In this document: positions 1-5,332 of the stretch, one piece after another | Layout: the number at the start of each line of letters is the position of its first letter | Position numbering within the stretch: the first letter of the stretch is position 1 | From: Actinomycetota bacterium | GTDB taxonomy: Bacteria; Actinomycetota; Acidimicrobiia; Acidimicrobiales; Ilumatobacteraceae | Assembly (NCBI GenBank): GCA_009704425.1 | Contig: WLEG01000149.1 | Span: 1-5,332, forward strand | DNA length: 5,332 nt | Reading direction: 5' to 3' | Program-made: the position numbers and the translations under genes | The notes under the pieces: model-generated | The model's database searches: none | Told to the model about the DNA's origin: nothing | Seen by the model: the letters and a program-made list of their open reading frames with translations, nothing else

Positions 1-2
1 AG

Positions 3-2540
3 ATCGAGGCCATGGACGTGCTCGACGCGGGGGAGTCCACGGTGGTGGCGGCCCCGACCGGCAGCGGCAAGACCGTGGTGGCCGAGTACGGCATCGCCGC
101 CGCGCTGGCCGACGGTCGTCGCGCCTTTTACACGGCTCCCATCAAGGCCTTGTCGAATCAGAAGTACAACGATCTGGTGGCTCTGTACGGGCGGGATCGG
201 GTCGGTCTGCTCACCGGCGACAACGCGGTCAACGCCGACGCGCCGGTGGTGGTGATGACCACCGAGGTCCTGCGCAACATGATCTACGCCCGGTCGCGTG
301 CCCTCGACGAATTGGCGTGCGTGGTCCTGGACGAGGTGCATTTCATCCAGGACACCTATCGCGGTCCGGTGTGGGAGGAGGTGATCATCCACCTTCCGCG
401 CCACATCCAGTTGGTGTGCCTGTCGGCCACGGTCAGCAACGCCAACGAGGTGGCCGACTGGATCACCACGGTGCGCGGGCCGACCCGATACGTCGTGGAG
501 GAGAAGCGTCCGGTCGAGTTGGAGAACCTCTTCATGGTGGGAGACAAGTCCACCGAACGCGAGCATCTGTTCCCGACGTTGGTGGCGGGTCGCCCGAACC
601 CCGAGGCCGGACGTCTGGAGGATCAGTCGCGGCAGACGAGGGGTCGTGGCTCCACCAAGGGTCGACCCCGTCGGATGCTCTTCACCCCGGCGCGCGTCGA
701 CGTCGTCGAGCGTCTGCAGGAAGAAGGGTTGTTGCCGGCGATCTATTTCATCTTCAGTCGCAACGCGTGCGACGAGGCGGCGGCGTCGTGCCTGAAACAG
801 GGTCTGCGCCTGACCACGCCCGACGAGAAGGCCCGCATCGGTGGCATCATCCGCGAGCGCCTGGGTGATCTCGACGACGACGATCTCGACGTCCTCGGCT
901 ACCCGCAGTTCGTGGCGCAACTCGAGGCGGGCATCGCGTCCCACCACGCCGGAATGGTTCCACCCTTCAAGGAGACGGTGGAGGCCTGCTTCGTCCAGGG
1001 TCTGGTGAAGGTGGTCTTCGCCACCGAGACGCTGGCGGTCGGCATCAACATGCCCGCCCGCTCGGTGGTGATCGAGAAGCTCTCCAAGTTCACCGGTGAG
1101 CATCACGAGTTCCTCACGCCGGGCGAGTTCACGCAACTCACGGGTCGGGCCGGACGGCGGGGGTTGGACGATCGCGGTCACGCGGTCGTTCTCTGGAACC
1201 CGTTCGTGCATTTCGACCAGGTGGCCAATCTGGCCAGCAGTCGTTCGTTCCGTCTCACGTCGAGTTTCCGTCCCACGTACAACATGGCGGTCAATCTGGT
1301 GCGCTCGTACTCCAGCGACGAGGCCCGACACCTGTTGAACCTGTCGTTCGCCCAGTATCAGGCCGATCGTGACGTGGTGAAGATCGAGGCGCGACTCGAT
1401 CGACGGGCGGAGCAATTGCAGGAACTGCGCGAGGCCGCCGAGAGTCCCTTCGGTGACATCCACGAGTATCGCGCGCGACTGGAAGGCACCGTCGGCGTGC
1501 GCAACGAGAGCTCGATCGAGTGGCGTCTCTCCACGCTGCGTCCCGGCGACGTGATCCACGTCTCCAAGGGCAAGGTGGTGGGTCGAGCGGCCGTGCTCTC
1601 GTCGGCGAACCGAACGGGGGGAGTGAAGCTGACCGTCGTCACCACGCGGCGCGCCACTCTCACGTTGTCGGCGCGGGATTTCGCCGAACCACCGAACGTC
1701 CTGGGGACGGTCGATCTTCCGCTTCCCTACGCACCGGGACGGGCCGAGTTCCAGCGACAGGTGGCCGAGCGTCTGAAGGAGGCCCGCGCCGTGGACTCGA
1801 CGTGGACCTCGCCCGGCGAGACCGGATACGCCACGCATCCGGTGGAGGACGATCCGAATCTGAAGGATCGGTTGAAGGCGGCCGCTCAGGCCGATCGGGT
1901 GGCGCGCGAGGTGGAGCAGTTGCGCGAACAGGTGCGGGGCAAGGGCAACTCGGTGGCGCGCAAGTTCGAGAAGGTGCTGCGCATCCTGAACGAGTGGGAG
2001 TACGTCGACGGATGGTCCCTCACCGAGAAGGGCGAGTCGTTGGCCCGCACCTTTCACGAGTCGGACCTGTTGATCGCCGAATGTCTGTCACGCGGATATC
2101 TGGACGGACTGGACGCGGCGTCGACCGCCGCGTTGGCCTCGGTCTTCGTGTACGAGCACCGTTCGAGCGACCCACCCCCCGCACCGTGGTTCCCGTCCCA
2201 GGAGGTGCGCAAGAAGTGGCGTCGGATCCAGTCGACCAGCACCGAACTGTCGGCCGTCGAACAAGCCGCGTCGTTGAATCCGCACCGGGCGCCCGACCCC
2301 ACGTACATCGCCATCGCGTACGCGTGGGCGGCCGGTGAGGGCTTCGCCGAGGTCGTGGAGGCCGAGGAACTCTCGGGCGGGGACTTCGTGCGGAACATGA
2401 AGCAACTCATCGACCTGTTGCGCCAGATCGCCACCATCTCGACGGTGCCCGAGACCCGACGGGCCGCCGAAGCCGGAGCCGATCTGCTCATGCGCGGCGT
2501 GGTGGCGGCCTCCTCGGCTCTTCCGACGGTGGGTCCATGA
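3..2540 (+). CDS. helY: Ski2-like DEVH-box helicase, HelY/Mtr4 type (5' end outside window)
   Basis: This is a superfamily 2 ATP-dependent helicase, presumably a cytoplasmic RNA or RNA/DNA unwinding enzyme. The frame is open to the left edge (Ile-Glu-Ala precede the first Met at 12), and the Walker A lies only 14 residues after that Met. The true start is therefore upstream and perhaps 20-60 residues are missing. Counting from the Met at 12: motif I APTGSGKT 14-21, motif Ia TAPIKALSNQ 41-50, DEVH 107-110, SAT 138-140, motif IV IYFIFSR 244-250, HHAGM 311-315, motif V ATETLAVGINMPAR 337-350, and motif VI QLTGRAGRRG 375-384. A basic low-complexity linker sits at 195-222. A beta-rich insert lies near 505-570. 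The C-terminal helical DSHCT-like region spans about 645-830, with the conserved stretch GDFVRNMKQLIDLL at 790-803. Length and order match actinobacterial HelY (about 900 aa). All catalytic motifs look intact. The physiological substrate cannot be read from sequence. Confidence 0.95.
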   Translation: MEAMDVLDAGESTVVAAPTGSGKTVVAEYGIAAALADGRRAFYTAPIKALSNQKYNDLVALYGRDRVGLLTGDNAVNADAPVVVMTTEVLRNMIYARSRALDELACVVLDEVHFIQDTYRGPVWEEVIIHLPRHIQLVCLSATVSNANEVADWITTVRGPTRYVVEEKRPVELENLFMVGDKSTEREHLFPTLVAGRPNPEAGRLEDQSRQTRGRGSTKGRPRRMLFTPARVDVVERLQEEGLLPAIYFIFSRNACDEAAASCLKQGLRLTTPDEKARIGGIIRERLGDLDDDDLDVLGYPQFVAQLEAGIASHHAGMVPPFKETVEACFVQGLVKVVFATETLAVGINMPARSVVIEKLSKFTGEHHEFLTPGEFTQLTGRAGRRGLDDRGHAVVLWNPFVHFDQVANLASSRSFRLTSSFRPTYNMAVNLVRSYSSDEARHLLNLSFAQYQADRDVVKIEARLDRRAEQLQELREAAESPFGDIHEYRARLEGTVGVRNESSIEWRLSTLRPGDVIHVSKGKVVGRAAVLSSANRTGGVKLTVVTTRRATLTLSARDFAEPPNVLGTVDLPLPYAPGRAEFQRQVAERLKEARAVDSTWTSPGETGYATHPVEDDPNLKDRLKAAAQADRVAREVEQLREQVRGKGNSVARKFEKVLRILNEWEYVDGWSLTEKGESLARTFHESDLLIAECLSRGYLDGLDAASTAALASVFVYEHRSSDPPPAPWFPSQEVRKKWRRIQSTSTELSAVEQAASLNPHRAPDPTYIAIAYAWAAGEGFAEVVEAEELSGGDFVRNMKQLIDLLRQIATISTVPETRRAAEAGADLLMRGVVAASSALPTVGP
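2537..2540 (+). promoter_or_regulatory. ATGA stop/start overlap (translational coupling site)
   Basis: The ATG of the second gene (2537-2539) shares bases with the TGA of the helicase (2538-2540). The bases before it contain only a weak purine run (GGTGGG, 2528-2533) very close to the start. Re-initiation by ribosomes finishing the helicase is the likely way in. This overlap decides the start of the second gene. Confidence 0.8.
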
Positions 2541-3151
2541 CGATCGGCAAGGGAACGGACTGGGGCATGCCGGGTCCGGTTCCGGCCGGACTGATCGCGC
2601 GCGGGGACGATCGTTCGTTGGCGCGCGACCTCGCCGGCGGTCGTGACGGCGTCGCGTCGGCCGGGGACATGGCCACGACGATCGGTTGCTCGCGCGCGCC
2701 GGAGGTCGGCGAACCGGGCCGCCGTCTGCCCATCGATCTGATGGACGTGGAGATCACGTGGCGCGGTGACCGGCGCACGGTCGTCGCCGTCTCGCACGTG
2801 TCGATCCGCGAACCGCTTCGACGGGGCGGTCGCCTACGGGGCGAGGTGCGGTGGATCATGAACGCGCAGTACTTCGCCGGACGCGATCTGGTGCCACGAG
2901 GACATCCGAACGACGGGCGACTGGAGGTGTTGTCGATCGATGCCACCATGGGCGTTCGGCAACGAATTCTCGCGTGGAACCGATCCCGAACCGGTCGACA
3001 CCTACCGCATCCGCTCATCACGGTCCGATCGACCAAGGAGATCACCGTGGCGTGTCGCGGCCGCGTCGTGGTGGTCGACGGTGTTCGCTCGGGTCGGGCG
3101 GACGAGGTGGTCGTCCGCGTTCGTCCCGATGTGGCGTTCCTCTGGATCTGA
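2537..3151 (+). CDS. Uncharacterised protein resembling the C-terminal domain of YegS/diacylglycerol-kinase-like lipid kinases
   Basis: This 204-residue soluble protein has no signal peptide or membrane segment. Its ATG overlaps the helicase stop as ATGA, and no strong Shine-Dalgarno is visible, so translation is probably coupled to the upstream gene. Residues 109-132 (NAQYFAG, then PRGHPNDGRLEVL), 153-160 (GRHLPHPL) and 178-186 (VVVDGVRSG) resemble the beta-sandwich C-terminal half of YegS/DAGK-like lipid kinases. There the corresponding pattern is a Asn-Gly/Ala-Gln-Tyr/Phe-Phe-Gly stretch, an Asp-Gly-Leu-Leu-Glu-Val stretch and a Val-Asp-Gly-Glu near the end. Full YegS-like kinases are about 300 residues and begin with a nucleotide-binding domain carrying GGDGT, which is absent here. 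An N-terminal GKGTDWG (4-10) may correspond to the GTGNDF-type loop of those kinases. Catalytic activity is doubtful; a lipid-binding, regulatory or divergent role is possible. The fold assignment is inference from remembered motifs. That the gene is real is supported by the tight overlap and coherent codon use. Confidence 0.85.
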   Translation: MTIGKGTDWGMPGPVPAGLIARGDDRSLARDLAGGRDGVASAGDMATTIGCSRAPEVGEPGRRLPIDLMDVEITWRGDRRTVVAVSHVSIREPLRRGGRLRGEVRWIMNAQYFAGRDLVPRGHPNDGRLEVLSIDATMGVRQRILAWNRSRTGRHLPHPLITVRSTKEITVACRGRVVVVDGVRSGRADEVVVRVRPDVAFLWI

Positions 3152-3191
3152 GCGTCCATGGTGTTCCGGGGACATCGGTTACGGTTGGGTC
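3152..3191 (+). promoter_or_regulatory. Intergenic gap with a candidate leaderless promoter for the M20 gene
   Basis: The 40-base gap before the M20 hydrolase start has no clear Shine-Dalgarno. TACGGT at 3180-3185 fits the actinobacterial -10 pattern TANNNT, and six bases separate it from the ATG at 3192. That is the spacing expected when transcription begins at the A of the start codon and gives a leaderless mRNA. No convincing -35 is visible. A near-palindrome with arms TGTTCC and GGGACA (3162-3174, one mismatch) lies just upstream. No terminator hairpin is visible, so read-through from the preceding genes is equally possible. Confidence 0.35.
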
Positions 3192-4403
3192 ATGCCCGAG
3201 GCCGACGCCGCCAAGTCCGCGATCATCGATGACATCGGGGCCATGGCCGATCGGCTCGTCGACGTCAGTCGTTCGATCCACGCCCGACCCGAACTGAACT
3301 TCGAGGAACACTTCGCTCACGATCTGTTGTGCGACGTTCTGGAGGCGGCGGGACTGCCGGTGACGAGACACGCCTACGGTGTGGCGACCGCGTTCGAAGC
3401 CACGGCGGGCACCGACGGTCCCGAGATCCTGGTGTTGTTGGAGTACGACGCGCTTCCCGGGATCGGCCACGGGTGCGGTCACAACATCATCGCGGCCGCG
3501 GGTCTGGGCGCCGGTCTGGCCACGGCGAAACTGGCCACCGCTCTGGGCGGTCGGGTGCGCATATTGGGCACACCGGCCGAGGAAGGCGGGGGCGGCAAGA
3601 TCTACATGGCCCGGAACGGGGCGTTCTCCTCGGGTGACGCGGCGATGATGGTCCATCCGGCCGATGCGGATCTGGTGCGCATGCATTCGATCGCCATTCA
3701 CACCGTCGACGTGGAGTACTCGGGTCGGGCGGCCCACGCCGCGGCCGCGCCGTGGGAGGGACGCAACGCGCTCGATGCCGCCGTTCTCGGCTACATGAAC
3801 GTGGCGGCGTTGCGCCAACACATTCGACCCACCGAGCGTGTCCACGGGATCATCACCGACGGGGGAGAGAAGCCCAACGTCGTGCCGCGTCGTGCCGCGG
3901 CGAATTGGTACGTGCGCTCCGACACCATCGAGAGCCTGCAACCGTTGAAGCGCCGCGTGCTCGATTGTCTGGAGGGCGCCACGTCCGCGTGTGGTTGCAC
4001 GATGTCGGCCGAGTGGGACGACGTGGCGTACGCCGACGTGCGCGACAATCGCGCGATGGTGGATTCGTACGTGCGGAACATGACCTCGATCGGACGCGAG
4101 GTCGTGGACCCCGACGTGGTCGGTCGTCGGGTGATGGGCTCCACCGACATGGGCAACGTGAGTTACCTGTTGCCGTCCATCCACCCCATGGTGAAGGCCG
4201 CTCCCGACGGCACCGCCATCCACACCGAGGACTTCGCCCGTCACGCCGGATCGGAGTCGGGCGACGCCGCCGTCGTCGCCGGCGCCACCGCCATGGCGAT
4301 GACCGTGGTGGACCTGTGGAGCGACCCGGCCCTGCTGGCCGGGGTGAAGCGGGAGTTCGCGGGCGTCACGTCGTCGGTCGACGTGCTCGGGGTCACCCGC
4401 TAG
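3192..4403 (+). CDS. M20-family amidohydrolase/peptidase, PM20D2/AbgB-like
   Basis: This is a 403-residue di-metal hydrolase, probably cytoplasmic, expected to cleave an amide bond in a dipeptide, N-acyl amino acid or aminobenzoyl-glutamate-like substrate. Visible motifs include IHARPELNFEE (29-39) and EYDALPGIGHGCGHN (84-98). The latter contains the catalytic-type Asp86, with Cys95 and His97 as metal-ligand candidates. PAEEGG (128-133) carries the catalytic/ligand Glu pair 130-131, and VHP (154-156) has His155. The lid/dimerisation domain carries SGRAAHAAAAPWEGRNALDA (177-196). The C-terminal part has GSTDMGNVS (316-324) and HTEDF (344-348) with a final ligand candidate His344. This combination, and the length, match the M20D branch near mammalian PM20D2 and bacterial AbgB. 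No signal peptide is seen. The ATG at 3192 is chosen because the family N-terminus begins here. The in-frame ATG at 2940 would overlap the preceding gene by over 200 bases and add residues with no family resemblance. The substrate cannot be predicted. Confidence 0.93.
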   Translation: MPEADAAKSAIIDDIGAMADRLVDVSRSIHARPELNFEEHFAHDLLCDVLEAAGLPVTRHAYGVATAFEATAGTDGPEILVLLEYDALPGIGHGCGHNIIAAAGLGAGLATAKLATALGGRVRILGTPAEEGGGGKIYMARNGAFSSGDAAMMVHPADADLVRMHSIAIHTVDVEYSGRAAHAAAAPWEGRNALDAAVLGYMNVAALRQHIRPTERVHGIITDGGEKPNVVPRRAAANWYVRSDTIESLQPLKRRVLDCLEGATSACGCTMSAEWDDVAYADVRDNRAMVDSYVRNMTSIGREVVDPDVVGRRVMGSTDMGNVSYLLPSIHPMVKAAPDGTAIHTEDFARHAGSESGDAAVVAGATAMAMTVVDLWSDPALLAGVKREFAGVTSSVDVLGVTR

Positions 4404-4456
4404 GTGAGTCGGGCATTACCGCGTCGTCACGGATCCACCCACTAGCGTGACCTCCC
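4404..4456 (+). promoter_or_regulatory. Intergenic gap with candidate promoter and phased CGTGAC repeats upstream of the ThyX-like gene
   Basis: This is a 53-base gap. TAGCGT at 4443-4448 fits a TANNNT -10 box and lies eight bases before the GTG start at 4457, with no Shine-Dalgarno between them; a leaderless or near-leaderless transcript is plausible. The hexamer CGTGAC occurs at 4446-4451 and 4456-4461, and its reverse complement GTCACG at 4426-4431. Start positions are therefore 20 and 10 bases apart. The outer pair extends to an 8-base inverted repeat, CGTCACGG (4425-4432) and CCGTGACG (4455-4462), with a 22-base interior. This could be an operator over the -10 box or, in a read-through mRNA, a hairpin covering the start codon. 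No T-run follows, so it is not a typical terminator. Confidence 0.35.
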
Positions 4457-5332
4457 GTGACGGTCTACGCCCCCGAGGAGTTCACCCCAGCGGAGTCCGA
4501 GATCCTTCGCCGTTACTTCACCAATCTCGACGGCCCGGTGTTCGCGCTGGTGAACCTGCCCGAGGTGGTCAAGGGGGCGTTGTTCGCCCGGTACAGCCGT
4601 AGTTCCAAGAGCCTGCGTCGCCTCTTTCTGGACGAGTTCGTCGGGGACCTCGACATCGCCGGCGATCAGGGTGTCGACGCCACGATCGGATTGGAGCGCG
4701 CCGAGGAACTGTACGAGAAGGTGTTCTTCGAATACGGCGACGATTCGGTGGCGCAGCTGGGCGGAGTGCACCTCGCCTGTGAACAGGCGTCCAACGTGCT
4801 CACCAAGATCCTGGAGTGGGGTCGTCTGGCCAGTTACCTCGAGCAGAGCACGCGCTACATCGCGTACGACTCCCGCATCGCGGGCAGGTATCGCTTCTAC
4901 CGTGATCTCGACGTCCTGAATTCGCGCTTCGGAACCCGTTACGTGGGTGACATGGACCGGATGTTCGATTCGTATTCCATCCTGATGGACAAGGTCACCG
5001 AGCACGTTCGGTCCACCGTCACCCGTGATCCGGCCGACAGCGACTTCGTCTTCCGTCAGGCCACGCGGGCCAAGGCCCTCGACGCCGTGCGCGGCGTGTT
5101 GCCGGCCGCGTCGCTCTCCAACGTGGGCATCTATGGAAGCGGCCAGTCCTACGAGGGAATGTTGATCCGGATGCGGTCGCACCCGCTCCCCGAGGCCCGC
5201 CACTACGCGGCGCTCATGCTCGAGGAGCTGCGCAAGGTCATTCCCAGTTTCCTGCGTCGCGTCGACATCGCCGATCGCGGCGGTCGGTGGAGCGATTACC
5301 TGGAGTCGACGCGCGAGAACACCTCGGAGTTG
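4457..5332 (+). CDS. ThyX-like (Thy1 family) flavin-dependent thymidylate synthase homologue, 3' end outside window
   Basis: The first 292 residues are present and the frame is still open at the right edge. GTG at 4457 is the earliest possible start, because an in-frame TGA lies at 4448-4450 and the following residues (EEFTPAESEIL, then YFTNLDGPVFAL) fit the family N-terminus. Residues 92-134 resemble the ThyX core: EYGDDSVAQLGG (92-103), then GRLASYLEQSTRY (122-134). The canonical ThyX motif RHRX7S aligns as WGRX7S (Trp121, Gly122, Arg123, Ser131), so the first Arg and the His are replaced. Residues 204-267 (AKALDAVRGVLPAASLSN, then GSGQSYEG, then LEELRKVIPSFLRR) match what I recall of a long, roughly 500-residue Thy1-family form in Actinobacteria and Chloroflexi, in which a second Thy1-like half follows. 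Canonical ThyX makes dTMP from dUMP using FAD, NADPH and methylene-tetrahydrofolate. Whether this long form does so is uncertain, so no gene symbol is assigned. Confidence 0.88.
   Translation, partial: MTVYAPEEFTPAESEILRRYFTNLDGPVFALVNLPEVVKGALFARYSRSSKSLRRLFLDEFVGDLDIAGDQGVDATIGLERAEELYEKVFFEYGDDSVAQLGGVHLACEQASNVLTKILEWGRLASYLEQSTRYIAYDSRIAGRYRFYRDLDVLNSRFGTRYVGDMDRMFDSYSILMDKVTEHVRSTVTRDPADSDFVFRQATRAKALDAVRGVLPAASLSNVGIYGSGQSYEGMLIRMRSHPLPEARHYAALMLEELRKVIPSFLRRVDIADRGGRWSDYLESTRENTSEL

Noticed and set aside
576..680. Possible insertion or frameshift in the helicase at the Arg/Gly-rich stretch
   Set aside because: The frame stays open and recognisable motifs continue on both sides. A basic linker between the two RecA-like domains is reasonable.
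1520..2338. 272-codon plus-strand open frame inside the helicase gene
   Set aside because: It sits in an alternate frame within the conserved helicase, and its translation is Arg/Gly-rich low-complexity sequence typical of frame shadows.
2054..2797. 247-codon minus-strand open frame across the helicase/second-gene junction
   Set aside because: It is antisense to two coding genes and its translation has Arg/Ala/Ser-rich, motif-free composition. It is a GC shadow.
2940..3191. N-terminal extension of the M20 hydrolase to an in-frame ATG at 2940
   Set aside because: It would overlap the well-supported preceding gene by more than 200 bases, and the added 84 residues are Arg/Ser-rich with no M20 resemblance. 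The start at 3192 fits the family.
3042..4244. 400-codon open frame on the minus strand, antisense to the M20 gene
   Set aside because: It lies opposite the gene with full M20 motifs. The translation is rich in His, Arg, Gly and Val with no domain-like motifs, as expected for a GC-rich antisense shadow.
4404..4462. Rho-independent terminator after the M20 gene
   Set aside because: An inverted repeat is present, but it has a 22-base interior, only 8 paired bases, no T-run, and it extends into the next coding sequence.
4442..5203. 253-codon minus-strand open frame opposite the ThyX-like gene
   Set aside because: The plus-strand frame from 4457 carries recognisable Thy1-family motifs and stays open to the edge. 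The minus frame has none.

Overview
The window is GC-rich and densely coding. It carries four consecutive genes on the + strand, with gaps of no more than about 53 bases. The G/C-ending codons, GTG start, TANNNT-like boxes just upstream of starts that lack Shine-Dalgarno sequences, and a HelY-type Ski2 helicase together suggest a high-GC actinobacterium. I lean towards the Acidimicrobiia, but that placement rests on remembered family resemblance and not on a search.

Layout: (1) 3-2540 is a Ski2-like DEVH-box helicase of the HelY/Mtr4 type, cut at its 5' end by the window edge. (2) 2537-3151 overlaps the helicase stop codon (ATGA). It encodes a 204-residue protein that resembles the C-terminal half of YegS/diacylglycerol-kinase-like lipid kinases but lacks the N-terminal GGDGT catalytic motif. 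(3) 3192-4403 is an M20-family amidohydrolase close to the PM20D2/AbgB type, with the metal-binding motifs intact. (4) 4457-5332 is the 5' part of a ThyX-like (Thy1 family) flavin-dependent thymidylate synthase homologue. It starts at GTG and runs off the right edge.

The first two genes are almost certainly co-transcribed and translationally coupled. Genes 3 and 4 may be read through from upstream, but each also has a TANNNT box 6-8 bases before its start, which fits leaderless transcription from its own promoter. The four predicted functions (RNA/DNA unwinding, a lipid-kinase-like fold, peptide or acyl-amino-acid hydrolysis, and nucleotide-related flavoenzyme) do not form an obvious pathway. 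This looks like an ordinary core-genome cluster. I see no mobile element, CRISPR array, RNA gene or defence island.

The points most worth a second look are the degenerate RHRX7S motif in the ThyX-like protein, the orphan lipid-kinase C-terminal-like protein coupled to the helicase, and a helically phased set of CGTGAC hexamers over the predicted promoter and start of gene 4.
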